The notes under the pieces: model-generated | The model's database searches: none | Seen by the model: the letters and a program-made list of their open reading frames with translations, nothing else | Told to the model about the DNA's origin: nothing | Shown: piece after piece, positions 49,630 through 63,054 of the stretch | Position numbering within the stretch: the first letter of the stretch is position 1 | Layout: every line of letters begins with the position of its first letter | Made by a program: the position numbers and the translations under genes | From: Amia ocellicauda | Taxonomy: Eukaryota > Chordata > Actinopteri > Amiiformes > Amiidae | DNA: 64,000 nucleotides | Direction of reading: 5' to 3' | NCBI RefSeq assembly: GCF_036373705.1 | Contig: NC_089868.1 | Span: 12,029,020 to 12,093,019 of the forward strand

Positions 49630-50960
49630 CAGCCCCAACTGTGAAAAGCTCCTGCATGGATTTATTCAAGCAAGTTTTGCAGGGGTAGACCACCAGATTA
49701 AGGCAGCCATTTCCATTTTTGGTCTTTTTGTCTCTAACAGCTCTGCAATTGTTGCTCATTCTTCTTGGCAAAATTGCTCAAGCTCTCTCAAGTTGGATGG
49801 GCACTGTTGGTTAAGAGCAACTTTCAAGTCTTGCTACATATTCTCAACTGGATTGACGTCTTGGCTTTGACTGGGCCGTTCTAAGACACTCAGCTTCTTC
49901 TTTTTAAACCACTCCAGTGTAGCCTAGGTTGTGTGTTTTCCACAATTGTATGGCTGAAAAGTGAACCTTCACCCAAATCCAAGGTCTCTTGCAGACTGAA
50001 GCAGGTTTTCCTCAAGGATTTTTCTATATTTGGGTCCATCCATCATGCCCTCAATCCTGACAAGTTTCAGTCCCTGCCGATAAAAAGCTCAAGGAGATGA
50101 GTAGTGTTGTCTTCGTGCCACACATAGCGTTTTGCATTTAGGTCAAAAAATTCAATTTTGGTCTCATTTGACCAGAGAACTCTTTGCCACATCTTTGCTG
50201 TGTCTTCCACATGCCATATGGCAAATTTGATGTGACTGATCTTCAGCAATGGCTTTCTCCGTGCCACTCTTCCATATAGCCCAGCATTGTTGAGCACCAG
50301 GGTAATATTTGTCAGTTTACCCCATTCTGTCAGTGAAACTCTGCAGCTCCACAGACTTAACATGGGCCTCTTGCTGGCATCTCTGATGACTGACCTCTGT
50401 ACCCAGTCAATTAGTTTCAGCAGACAGTCTGCTCTTGACAGGCTTGTGGATGTGCCATATTCTTTCATTGTAATGGATTTAACTCTGCTCCAGGGGGATG
50501 TTCTAAGTTTGGGATATGTTTGTATAGCCCAACCCTGACTGCTGCTATCACAAAACTTTCTCTCTGGCTAGTTTTGAAAGGTCCTTGGTCTTCATGTTAT
50601 GGTGGTTGCTTGTATATGCTCACTGACATAAGCTGGGGCCTTCTAGAAACTGGTGTATTCAATCTGAGATCATGTGACACTAATTGCATACAGTTGGAAT
50701 CTATTCAAATAATGATATGACTTCTGGAGGTAATTGGCTGCTCCACAGCTTATTTAAGTGTGTCATAGCAAAGGGTGTGAATACTTATGCAAGGAAGACA
50801 TTTCATTTTTTTATCTGTAGTTAATTAAAAAATATAATTCCAACATCAACATTATGTAATACTTTGTTTTGATCACTGACAGAAAATCCCATTGAAATAT
50901 ATTTTAGTTCCAGATTGTAACACTACAAAATGTCCAAAAGTGCTTGAATTCTTATCCAAT
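49630..50960 (-). mobile_element. Tc1-like element with decayed transposase
   Basis: The minus strand holds Tc1 transposase relics. Bases 50468-50067 read RRKPLLKISHIKFA, WQRVLWSNETKIEFF and NAKRYVWHE; the usual WSDETK is WSNETK, so the first catalytic Asp is lost. Further relics extend to about 49640. Untranslated flanks with AGGGTGTGAATACTTATGCA and TTATCCAATCC are typical of this Tc1 class. The element at 14.2-14.97 kb is a shorter relative. Confidence 0.75.
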
Positions 50961-51951
50961 CCATTGTACCTTTTGTTTTGTGTTGTGGGACAGCACCTAT
51001 CCAGTCATGGATCTGGGTGAGATACTAATATTTATATATGAGTAATATTTAAATTATATCTTATACTCATCCAACAAAACTAAACTCACTGTTTTTGAAT
51101 ATATATTTGACTGCATCAAATTGGACTTGCCAAAAATAAAAATGTGGAATTAATATTTTATTTTATATTTTAGACTGTGATGGCAAACTGCCTTACACCT
51201 CCCTACAGAGGTGCGAGAACAGAGCAATTACTAAGAAGAGCAGGATTTAAAGAATGATAACGATATGGCCTTGAACTTTGGATAATGGAAGCAGATTAGG
51301 GGCTTTCTTGGTTGCTTTGTGTTTGTGCTTATGATTAGTGATGTGTTTAGAGAGGGACCTGTGCTATATGTGTAATTAGGCTCAACGAGGAGTAAGGGTT
51401 TGTTGTATGTTTTTTGACTGTCTGTTTATTTTGAACACCGGGAATAATAAATTGCCACAAATTCACCAAAATACATGCTGTTTTGCTGAGCCCCACCTTT
51501 CAGAGACTTTACATTTATATGTAAATAAGTGACTGGTTAATATGTGCCTACCGTCCACTTGCTAATCAAGCCAACCATAAACCAAAGTTGGACCAACAAA
51601 GTTTCATGTCTGCAAAATGTTTGCACTTAAATTTGTTAATTATATGTTTTTTCAATATTAATAGCACAGGCTATGCAACCAGTGGCGTAGGTTTCATTTC
51701 AGAAATGAAGGGGAAATGCATTTTCATTCCGTTGAGGGATGGGGTGGGGGGGTGAGGGATGTCATAGAGTGGAGGCGTTAATTCAGTCGTGAATAATGAC
51801 AATGAATTAATGTATTTTTGAAGTTAGGTGTAAGGATATGCACCACCCTAAATGTGCAAATGATTGCCACTCTCTCAATATTTAGGGGGGGATCTCACAC
51901 ATCACACACACAGAAGTCCACAACACACATTCACAGAGTATTGCAGAATGA

Positions 51952-51952
51952 C

Positions 51953-52018
<66 letters not shown>
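51952..52018. repeat. (ATT)n microsatellite
   Basis: About 22 ATT triplets. It gives poly-Ile, poly-Leu and poly-Asn frames that are not genes. Confidence 0.95.
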
Positions 52019-52572
52019 GCTAATTTTACGATTATTTTTGCAGTGTGAGGCATGGTAATGGCCAAGACAGTGATGCAAAACTAACACACCTTCCATGTCA
52101 ACATCTTTGTCACCTTCTTTATCATCATTGCCTGACTTTCAGTCGTCATCCCCCCGAGTGACATCCCACTCTAGCTGGCTTTACCTCACTCAGTCTAAAT
52201 CACACTTTTGCTGAAATTGCCCAAACAGTTCAAACACACATTTTTAATATCTGGTAGAAATGTGATCCTTAGATATGCCCCAAAGTGACCCTTCTGTGTA
52301 CATTTCATAGTCATACACAATGTATTTGGCAACATCCTGGAGTTTTAGCAAATATCAGCAAATGAATGTCATAAACGGAAATACAAAGCTACTCAAAAAC
52401 ACTCCATGTAATAAAGAGACATTGAAAGACTCCTGTTTAGGCAGAGGGAATACAGAAGGGTCACAATTTGTAACATACATTAAAAATTGTGGTTTCTTCT
52501 ATATGGGGAAATGGGGATATGTGAAACTTCTACCTCTTTGCCCCCTTTCCTGCCTCCACCCCCCACCCTGCA

Positions 52573-53279
52573 TCAATACACACACACTTCTTGAATCGCC
52601 CCTGCCCCACACTGATGACACACGTCCGTCTGACAGCGGAAGAGCTCCACCTTGTGCTCGAAGTGCTGGAAGGCCTTGCGTCGTTTCTTGGCAATTTTCT
52701 CATTGTCTTTCTTCCTGAAGATCTTCAGGGAATTCCCACTATACAGCTTGTTGAACACAAAGGCTTTGGGTCCGGTCCACTGCTGGAACACGTCCAAGTC
52801 AGACAGGAGGCTCTGATTGGAGTTTTCAAGACAGTCCTTGTCACAGAATGGACTGAGGGTCAAGAAGACAAGACACTGGCTCTTGTCCGCTTGAGCCATC
52901 ATGAGCTTCTCCAGTACTCGGCTGTGGAGCAGCTGATGCTCAGGGGACTCCAAAGTCTTCTTGAAGTACTTTGATCTCTCGGGCACAGCCGCCACCAGCT
53001 CCTTGCTCTCATACAGGGACTTCTTCTTCAGCACCTGGGTCATTGCAGAGAGTGCGGTCATCAGGGGAGTCTGATTCTGGAGCTCCTCAGATCCCTTGCA
53101 CACGCCCACCGAAACCACCACAGCAATGGCGAACAGCTGATCTTTGGGCCTGGCATCATGGAAACAGAGATGAGAATTGGGGTGTGAACGTCAGCCATGT
53201 CTGTGAGTGTCTGAAGCGCACCTTGACATTCATAAACTGAGTTAGGGTCTGGCTCTCTCGTCGCCTCTCTCTATTTGCA

Positions 53280-53328
<49 letters not shown>

Positions 53329-56300
53329 GCCACACCCTCCTTCTCTCTCTCCCTCCTTTCTTTTTGTCTCTCCTTATTTGTTCCCATTTGTCTCTCCCTT
53401 CCTCTCTCTCTCATGCTTTCTCTCAAACCCTGTGTCTTTCACTCTAGTAATCTCTGAGCTTCTGTTTTTCTCTCCTTTCCCTTTTCTATTTTTTGTTTTC
53501 CTTCTCACTCCATTTCACTCCCTCGTTCGTTCAAGACAAAATCAAATTAGCTGTGCTACTGCAATTTCCCCTTTGCTTTCGAGAAAATAAACATAATCAA
53601 ACATAAAATACTCACTTTGCAATGTTCTTGCTCTTGGCAGTTTTTGGCAGCTTGCTGTGATACATGGGAGCGGGAGACAGAACATAAAACCATTTCAAGT
53701 TACATCAATACATCCCCATCAATTTGACCCGCCGACATTTGGTCCCCATGACAATTCACTACTGCAACAATTCGTTCCCGCAGCAATTCTTCCCCACAAC
53801 AATTTACCAGATTAGCCTACTATACACAAAACAATCCAAGTCTGAGGATTATAATCAGTAGACCCGTTCGCAACATGGAATAAACATAAGTCATATGAGC
53901 ACACCTCAGCACACAGAGTGCAGAAAAAATCACGACAAAAATAAGGAATCTCTTGCTTCCATAATACACAACGGTCGCGTTTGTGTAGCACAGATTTCCG
54001 CAGCACAGTTCTGCACAGAAATTCAGAGATGTTCGTTCTTCGAGTGCTGCTCCGTGACATCACAAAGCCCCACCCACAGAAATCTTTGCAGGGTTTTAGG
54101 AAGACATTTTTCAATGAGGTGCAAGTGATGTCAGACAGAGCGCAGCCACGAGTTGATGAAGCTTGGATTTGATACAAAGGAGTAATCAAGACTTTGCAAG
54201 GATGTCTGGGAAAGGATAGGAATATATAATGATGGCAAGGGCAGGTGTAACTGGGTGTGTAGAAAGATGGCTGAAATGGGATGATTAAGGTGAAGGTGAA
54301 CAACAATCCATGGGGAGATGGGATCAGGGATGGTGACCTATTCTTTTAGCTTTCTATTTTGCCCTCTCTCCCCCACTCCCTCCATTTCTCCCTCTGCTTC
54401 TCTTCTCCTCTCTCCCCCTCCCTTCCTCTTACGTTCCTCACATTGCCACTCCTGTCACACACTGTCTCTTTCTATCCCTCCCTCGCTTTTAGTTTCTCTC
54501 TCCCTCTCCATCCCCCACTCACCTTCTCAACTGAGCAACAATTTTAGAAAGGGCAGTGGGGTCCACTCCATCCCCCGCCCCTGCTTCAGTAACCTCTCCT
54601 CCATCTGCCTTGTCCTGATCCTCCTCTTTCTCAGCCACATCCTCTGGCGCCTGATCATCCTGCGCAAAGCTCCGCCCCCCCAGGCACAGCAAAACAACAC
54701 ACAAAGCAAATCTCTGGAGGTGAGAGAATGGACAATTATAGAAAAAATAATACAATTACACCAATATGCAACCAAAAAATTAATGTAATATATGGTAAAA
54801 ATATTTGCTTTTTATATATATTACAGAAGAAAAAGTATGTTTTAAGTGAAAGTAATTCCTGACAAATGCAAATAAACCTCTCTGAAATGTGTTAATATTT
54901 ACCTTAGAACAATGGTTCTCTTTCATAGACCCGGGGACCCCCCTTTGTATGAGAGAGAACCCCTGACAACTCTGTGCTGAATGGGGTCATATATACATTG
55001 AAATTCATGCCAGTAATTCATCTCAGAATAATCAATTCTGGAATCTATTCTGTTTTTTTAATCATATGGATTGGACTCCAGCACTATATTGATCTTGAAA
55101 TCGATATGAATATTTTTAGTAATTGATAAAAAGCAGACACAATGAGAGTGCAAAAAGCTTTAATTAATTAATACAAACCATTACATACATTAAAATTCCC
55201 AAAATACTTGGGTATTGCATTACAGGATTTAGCCGATTTGTTGCGTCATAATGAAATACTAATCACACGTTAAACTGTACAAGCTTAATTCAGTCACTAC
55301 CATTGCGCTCAATGTAAAACATTCAAGACAATAAATATTGGTACAGGATTCTTGCCTTCTAAGCGAAGTGATTCGTTTATATTTACACCAATCAGCCATA
55401 ACATTATGACCACCTGCCTAATATTGTGTAGGTCCCCCTTTTGCTGCCAAAAGAGCCCTGACCCATCGAGGCATGGACTCCACTAGACCTCTGAAGGTGT
55501 GCTGTGGTATCTGGCACCAAGACGTTAGCAGCAGATCCTGTAAGCTGCGAGGTGGGGCCTCCATGGATCGGACTTGTTTGTCCAGCACATCTCACAGATG
55601 CTCGATTGGATTTGGGAAACACCCCAAAAGAGCTGCAGTTTTGGAGATGCTCTGACCCAGTCGTGTAGCCAACACAATTTGGACCTCGTCAAAGTTGCTC
55701 AGATCCTTACGATTGCCCATTTTTCCTGCTACTAACACATCAACTTTGAGGACAAAATGTTCACTTGCTGCCTAATATATCCCACCAACTGACAGGTGCC
55801 ATGATAACGAGATTATCAGTGTTATTCACTTCACCTGTCAGTGGTCATAATGTTATGGCTGATCGGTGTATGTATTTTATTAAGTGTTGATAAAATGAAA
55901 CATTCACACATTCATACACTTTAACATTATTTTTACAGATTTCAATTTTAATTAGTGTATCTGATATGCAAGAAAACGGTATAGCTGTAGCTTTGAGTTT
56001 CTAATAGAATTCATCTGCTTATTATTATGTACTGTATATGTGTGTAATAAACTGAGCTTTATTTAAGTTTACATAATTGTTTAATTGGTTTGTAGCCAAC
56101 CACATAATCCAACAATAATTAAATCTTGATAAAGTCTTGCATGTAGCCCCAGAATAGTTTTAATAGTTATTTTGATATTACACATGTATGTGTGTATATT
56201 TGTATTTTCTTAATATTAATGATACAATATTATCATTACTAATACTATTACAATACTACCAATACTAATGATGATAACAATAATAATATCAAGACTACTA

Positions 56301-56412
56301 ATAGTGTTATAACCAGATGGCTTGTTGATTCAGTGGCTCTGTCAATACTCACCATTGCTGTGTTGTCTTCGGGTCTGTATCTGGCCGTACGGCTGTATCT
56401 GGTGTCAGTATT
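52573..56412 (-). CDS. Secreted AID/APOBEC-like deaminase-family protein (SNAD-like), about 269 aa
   Basis: Minus-strand exons: 56412-56353 (5' UTR plus ATG as its last three bases), 54713-54523, 53654-53616, 53149-52573 (stop TGA). All borders are GT-AG and phases fit (0, 2, 2). Joining gives a signal peptide of 19 residues, [19 protein letters not shown], then an acidic linker ([20 protein letters not shown]), then a domain with [41 protein letters not shown] and [13 protein letters not shown], and a Cys-rich tail ([12 protein letters not shown]). The beta-strand/SPxC...C/KAFVFxKLY order resembles the secreted deaminase clade described in fish (SNAD), which shares the AID/APOBEC zinc fold. 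The canonical HxE is not clean: SPEHQLL or LLHSRVL aligns there, and the second Cys pair is C-x3-C after an extra Phe. Activity is therefore doubtful. No close host neighbour is seen; flanks are repeats. Confidence 0.7.
53279..53430. repeat. (CT)n-rich tract in a deaminase-like gene intron
   Basis: TCTCTCTC runs with short interruptions, between the third and fourth coding exons. Confidence 0.9.
53706..53812. repeat. CAATT-centred interspersed repeat
   Basis: Irregular 14-18 bp units such as GACAATTCACTACTG, CAACAATTCGTTCCCG and CAGCAATTCTTCCCC. Related phrases (GACAATTCATCCCGTG, GACAATTTGTCCC) occur at 30422-30462. Confidence 0.5.
55386..55868. mobile_element. Tc1-type MITE with intact terminal repeats
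   Basis: The left end CACCAATCAGCCATAACATT and the right end AATGTTATGGCTGATCGGTG are inverted repeats flanked by TA on both sides. The interior keeps two transposase-derived pieces in antisense, including the stretch matching 27411-27450. It lies in the first intron of the deaminase-like gene. Confidence 0.85.
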
Positions 56413-58530
56413 CTGTAGAGTGGGAACCAACACAGGGTTATTATAGTGGAGTCAGAGGGAAGAAAAGACTTGTCCTGCCTCTCTCTCTGTTTGACAGCCC
56501 CTCCCTCCTTCCATCTGTCTCTCTCTGTGGGTCTCACTCACGGGCGAGGGTATTAATATTGCCTCCTGTGCATGTTCCTGTCCTTAGTTATTCCCACTCC
56601 ACTCCAAATCTCACTCTCTCCCTTTTATGGTCTCTCTCACTCCCTCTCTCTGTCTCACTCTCTTTTATTATTAATATTATTATATTTCTTATCCAGGGCA
56701 ACAATATATCACATTATTTACATACATTAATAAAGTAGCTTAATATGCAGAAAGATCCCATTTGACCAGACAATACTTGATCTCTTTGGACCCTTGCATT
56801 AAATAAGTAAAATTGCTTTGCATGTGCCAGACAGAGAGATGGAGCTGAATAGATAGAAAGGAGTGCGATAGAGAGAAAAACAAATAGAGCTCCAGAGAGA
56901 GGAGTGAACAGATAAACATACAGAGAGATAGAGTGAAAGACCTACAGAGAGGACTTTATTTGAGTTCTGTCTTATCAGGCTAATTTATGAAACAATGAAC
57001 AGTGAGGCTCACTTAATCACTTTTTTACTTAATTGCTTGTATTGACTATTCATTGCTATTCTTTTTGGCTCATTCACTTGTGTTATTTTCATTTGTATCA
57101 TTATTGCCGATTATCATTAAGGTGTGCATTTTATTTTACTCTGTGTTTCAATAATTATTTAATTGTTCACTTGTATATTTTCCTTTGAACATCACCTGCT
57201 CCCCACGCTCTGCCTGTTAACGCACCTGCTCCCCGACACTCCGAGAGAGGTTTAGCCCTATAAAAAGAGGGCTGGAGCAGGACAAAGGAGATTTGACCTC
57301 TGATTGCAAGCACAAGCCCGAGCACGAGCACAAGCACTAGCTCCAGAGAGGGGACGCTGGACCTGAGCACGGGAGTTCTTTGAAGGACTGAAATGGCATA
57401 ATTGCATTGGAAGGATCCCTAGAACAGAAGACTGTGGAAAGTTGATTATACTGGCTTATTTGGCAATCACTCTTGTTTACATAGACCTGTGATAAAAACA
57501 AGAAATGAGAACTGAGATGATGTGAAATGTAGCAAAACATAACTTTTTATACATTTCCAGTCTGTTGCTGAGGTCTCTGGTATCTTCTCCCCAGCATAGC
57601 AACCCCATCTCTCCTCTTATAAAGACATTATAATATTATACTATATTCCAACAAAGGCACATTCTATACACCTACCTGGTGTGGTTTGTCTTCCAGCCTT
57701 CCCTTATGTGGTGGTGTGGGTCCAGTGGTGCAGTGGCTCCCCTGAGGAGAATACAGTCAGTCAAGGCAAGGGGCGCAGACAGCACAAGTGAAGGACACTG
57801 CCTTGCCTGTGCCTGGCTGTATCCAGCGACCGGCCCTGGAGGCCATGCTGGTAAAGAGGAGGAAGACCACGGAGCGCAGCTTCTGGGAGATAAGCAAATT
57901 CTGTTCAGGACAGTGCTATTATTTTATTTTTCTGTTCTTTTGAGAATTTAGGAGGGGGAGTTTGTATTAGGATTAGGGGGATGCTTTTGTAGTTTTTAGG
58001 ATTAGATAGAGCAGCCATAACTTTGATCTTTTAGGAACAGTTTTTATATTTAATTTCAGAGCCCAGTGAATTTAAGGCTGTTTAGAATAGAATCATAATT
58101 TGGTTCTCCCTGGATATATCTATACCATTCATAGAGTATCCTTGCCTTGCCTCTGAAAGTGAATACTGTCATCAATAAATTCTGTTCACATGCCCGGCAC
58201 ACAGACAACAGGGTAAAGTGTAAAGTGTGTCGAAGCTGCATGTGGAGAGCGTACATTTAGATGGTGTTTGAGGTCCCTCCTCATTAAGTACTAGGCGTGC
58301 CGTAGTCGGCTCATTAGTGCACGGGTGCCATCTCCAGCTGTAGACCCGGTGACATACCTTTATCATACAAAATGGTATGGCACAAACCACAACGGACAGG
58401 AGAAGGGAGAGAGAAAGTGGGGGAGGTCTAAGTGAGGTGCAGAGGGGTGTGTTTCAGGGAGAGGGAGTGGGTGAGAGAGAAATAAACGTACTCAGATCTT
58501 TCATTTGAAACATTTAGTTAATAGTTTATG
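56413..58530. other. No gene recognised upstream of the deaminase-like gene
   Basis: This should contain the promoter and first non-coding exon of the minus-strand gene, because the exon at 56412 begins at an acceptor (CACTCTACAG). No TATA or initiator can be assigned with confidence. 57160-57400 is a GC-rich patch with the repeated phrase CACCTGCTCCCC and a minus-strand frame without a known domain. Confidence 0.3.
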
Positions 58531-59115
58531 CTCTGCCTTACAAAAGTATTCAGACCCTCTCACAATATTCACATTTTGTGGCTTTAAAGCTTGCAGTCAG
58601 AACACTATGAAGTAGGCATTAATGTGTGTTATATACACAGTCTTCTCCACACATTCAAAGCAAAAACAGAAATAAGTAGAGACTTCATATAAAAATAAAT
58701 CAGGATTGCACAAGTATTCTAATTATTCTAAGTATTCTAAATTAATTTAGATGGCCATAAGAAGCCACATAATTAGTTATTGGCATCTGTCTGTGTGCAA
58801 ATTGTAGTTCTCATGATGTCAGAATACAAACCCCTGTCTCTGTGAGGTTCCTCAGTCAGGAAGTAAATTTTAAGTCTCAACCATAAAGGCAAGGCAAGTC
58901 AGGGATAAAATAATTTTAAATCATCAAGAAATGGAAGGTGCATTGTACCACCTAGCCACTGTCTAGATCAGACCATCCCTTTAAACTGAGCAGCTGGGCA
59001 AGGAGGAAACTGGTGAGGGATGTAACTTTGAGGGTAAAGACAGCTTTGAAAGAACTACAGAGTTCAATGGCTGAGATAAATGAAAAAAATGTGAATCAGT
59101 CAACAATATCCAGAA
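58530..59115. mobile_element. Tc1-like element relic
   Basis: Starts ACAAAAGTATTCAGACCCTC and TATTCACATTTTGTGG, a familiar Tc1-like terminal region. Bases 58960-59100 (CTAGATCAGACCATCCCTTT, TTTGAAAGAACTACAGAGTT) resemble transposase-coding text broken by indels. Confidence 0.55.
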
Positions 59116-59454
59116 CACTTCACAAAAACTAGCCTGTATTGTAGGCCTTATCTTACTCTTATGTCTTCAGTTTGAGCATTAAAGTGTTGGATACAATAAT
59201 GTTTATGAATTTTGTAACTTCACAAAATGGGACAGCATAGGAACGGTCTAAACACGTTTGCAAGACACGGCATATAAGTGAGTGAGTGAGACAGGAGGTA
59301 CACAGATGGTTGTGCTTTACAATTAAAATAGTCTGTGAATATGTGCCACGGGAGGTAGTGTCACGAGCAGGGCATGACTGGCCTTAATCACTTGATTATT
59401 TAATTATTGATTGTTGGGGTTTTCCTTCTGGTGGCCACTCCCAGATACGCAACC

Positions 59455-59503
59455 TGAAAAGATACATTTTGTAAGTCGCCCTGGATAAGGGCGTCTGCCA
59501 AGA

Positions 59504-59551
<48 letters not shown>
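59455..59551 (+). mobile_element. SINE/LINE 3' tail with (AAT)n
   Basis: TTTTGTAAGTCGCCCTGGAT followed by AAGGGCGTCTGCCAAG and an (AAT)n run is the widespread fish SINE/L2-type tail. Confidence 0.75.
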
Positions 59552-59552
<1 letters not shown>

Positions 59553-62500
59553 TAGGATGAGACATTATTATTTCAATTTGCACAATAATAACTACTTCTG
59601 TCAAGGGACATTACCTACTTCGATTTCCTTGTGATTCCTGGTCAGTCAGCGTGGTGCCAGTCCGGGTTTTGCCTGGCCCAAACAGCTACCGTCCTTGGAG
59701 GGTCTATACATTAAGCACGTTCTGCAGCAGGCATCTCACCAGGGGCAATTCGAGAATTTTGAAAATTGCGGGGGCCATAAGGGGGAAATGAGTCCATCCC
59801 TGAGCATTTGTTCAGTGCAAGAGGGAATGGTATTAGTGAACAAAATAGGGTCCCCTTAATGTGCAAAAATAAAGAATATGCCTCATTGGACAGAATGGGT
59901 ACACAACCCCCCCAAAATCACTGGAATGCATCTTTAAGAAGCCCATTTTAACCCATTAGCTAAAGTTTCTGCTTCACTGACAATTAGTTGAGAAAACCAG
60001 AGCTTGCTAGGGTTACCAAACCTGAACTTCCAATAAAGAGGACACTTCAAAAGGTGGGAGTGGCAGTGGGGGGGCTGGAGCTAAGTGTTATGACCTCAAA
60101 AAATCTCATCTCATCTCAACCTATCTTTTCCTTTTGTAAACTGTTAACACCCCAGCTAAATAAAACGTTCCTTATTGGTTGTTGAAGTCTTTACAGACGT
60201 AAGTCATTTATTAATAACCAATAGTTGTTCATAAAACCATGACATCAGTGAACACTATCACCTTAAACATCATCATTCATACATGATGGAATGGTAGCGT
60301 TGCAGGAGTGGAAGGGTTAAACAGGCACCCGGGAACTGTAGTGTTGGAAAAAGATCAAGGCAAATCTCAGACATTTTTAGATCCAGCTGGACGGAGATTA
60401 AAGGACTGAAAAGTCTGTTAAATACTGGCTATATGGTAACCCAAAGATAGTGTAGTTTAACTATCACCATTGAGTAAATTGTCAGTGTTATAGCAGGAAT
60501 AAAATTCAGGATAGCAAGAGTATTTAAATGATCGATTTACCATAAACTGTATTGTCTTGAAAGTAACCTGTAGTGTGTCAGTGGCTGTGTGCATGCGGAG
60601 CAAATACAGTGTATTTGTTTACAGTAAGGGGGAAAATAGTTTTTATATTAATAGCTTTTACTAGATCATTTAGTTATTATTTCTACCCCAGGCACCATGC
60701 TCCTGCCTCCAGGCCCCCGTGATCCCCTCGCCTGAGTAAGCCCCCCCGGATACATTTTCACCCGACAGAAGGAGAGAGACGGAAAGGGAGACCAGGATTT
60801 GGGAGCAGCAGCGAAATCTAAATCCCACTTGAGAGGGAATCTATGACACGCTGCAGCCGAGGAGGAGGCTGTGTCAGGATGGGATACTTGGGCTAAAGAC
60901 AGTGGACCTATAGCTCATGGTTATTACCAAGTGGAAGAGGGCCTGGAGAGTGTGATTGAAGTCTACATCCACCTTCTGTCGGGTATATCATCGAAGGCTT
61001 TAGGCTGGTCCGGTCCAGGTATAGGAAAAGACACAAGCAGTCAGTGTATCTGTTAATCAGTCTTATTTTTAAGGGACTGGGTCAGAGCATTGAGCTCAGC
61101 TGAGGCACAATTACGCACAGACAAGACTGGGACAGACCAGGATAGGACACAGACATGCAGACACACAAACGTACACAGACATACGGACAGAAAGGCAAGA
61201 CACAGTCAGATTCGGCCAGAGACAAAGAGCGATAAACAAGAACAAGAGGACACATGTAGGTACACAGATACAGATAGAGATGCATAGAGAACCAGAATGA
61301 GACCAAGACATAGAGACTGCTGCATGTATTTTTTGCATTTATAATTAAGTAGCAGACCCCTGTGTATCAAGGGGCTTCCTTAAACAATGCAGAGGATTTC
61401 CATGCCATCTTACAGAAATATTAATGAGAAGCTCAACAATATAGGAACATAAAGTAACCTAATATGCAGCGAGATCCCATTTGACCAGACAATACAAGTT
61501 CACTTTGCATCCTTGTACAAAATGTGCAGAATTGCTTTGGATGTGATACACAGCTGAAAAAATAGAGAGGAGTGTGATACAGAAAAACAAAGAGCTCCAG
61601 AGAGAGAGAGGAGTGGAGAGATAGAGACAAACAGAGAGGACTTTGTGAGTGCAGCATTTTCAGGTTAATGTATGACATTGAGCAATGAACAGTACCTATC
61701 ACAGGGGTTACAAGGCTCACTTAATCACTTTATTGCTTACAGTTCTCGATTGTTTGAATACATCTCAAAACAGAATTAACTTTCAAAACAATTAACGCGC
61801 CAAAAAACTGAAATACGTTTGGTCAAAATGACCAATCCTTTGCAAAATGCACAGATAGGGGAAACTAAGGTGGCGGCTCTCCCTGGGCCACGTGGCGCAT
61901 GGAGTGAGGTCAGGGAAGAGGCAGCTGGAGAACCACAGATAAGTACTTCTCTCACGCTCCAACAGAGTACCCTTGTGCACGTTCCTATCTCTCCCTCCCA
62001 GCTGCCTGAGTCCAGTCTCCAGAGTGCCTTCCACTGCAGAGCGACCCCATATCAGTAGCACTGCAAGGTAAGAGAAAGAAAAGTGTGTTTTGTCTGATGT
62101 GTCATTTAAATTCTCTTTTCTTTGTTCTGGGTGCTCAGTGGATGAAAGCCAAGACAAGGGATTCTCCCTTCGGTGGACGCGGGGTGGAGGGAGCTAGATA
62201 CAAGGGCACTAAGGGTCGGCTGGCTATCTCAAGGGTTACTCTAAATTCTTATTCCAAAGTAAACATAGCTTCGTTCGCTGGCCTTCCTCACAGCAATGCT
62301 CAGCAACCCAACACTTGTGGACCTCGCAGCTCTCAGTCCTGTCTTTTCCAAAGATCTCTTCCGCACTGTCCACCTGAGTCTCCAGCTCACTCAGCTTCCT
62401 CACTCTATTTGTGCTGTTGCTGTCCTCTCCTTAGTCGAAGTGCAGTATAAACTTATCAAAATGTATCACTGAAGTCACGGATGCTTTGATGAACCGATTC

Positions 62501-63054
62501 TGAAATTCGGTTCAACATGACTCAATACATTCACTTTCCCATTTCAGACAGAGATCACGTAAAGACCCAACATGAGTTGTACAATATGTCTGGAATTCCA
62601 AAGGTCATGGGATTAATGGACTACAACAAAACATACACGTTTATCGGGCGGTGTTACGTCTTGACTTCCATCCACTGCAAACCCGAGCGCATATGCCTCA
62701 TTTAAATATGGCGTTTCTTTGCAAATTAGCTGAATTAATTACAGCTGCACTGATTTCAGTAAGAAGCGTACAGGTAGTCCCAGGGGAAACAGGTGATTGG
62801 CTAATTGTAAACTGAATAAACCAAACATGTGGCAATAATAATGAAATAATAAAGCAATTTGTGAAACACAAACTATATAGTGAAAATTGATAAATATATA
62901 AACAATAATACATGAAGTGCATAAAAAGGAATAATGAATTTAGAAAATAAACCAGTAAATAAATAGAAAGAAATTGTAAAAAACAACATCATTCTGATAA
63001 TGAGCTGTCACACCGTCTGTGACACTCATTCCTTCTATCATTTTACTCCTGCCA

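Noticed and set aside
51818..52096. Open frames with poly-Ile, poly-Leu or poly-Asn
   Set aside because: Produced by the (ATT)n microsatellite on both strands.
53812..54306. 164-residue minus-strand frame in the second coding intron of the deaminase-like gene
   Set aside because: Lies between well-supported coding exons, no recognisable domain, and overlaps the GTGTAGCACAGATTTCCGC repeat end.
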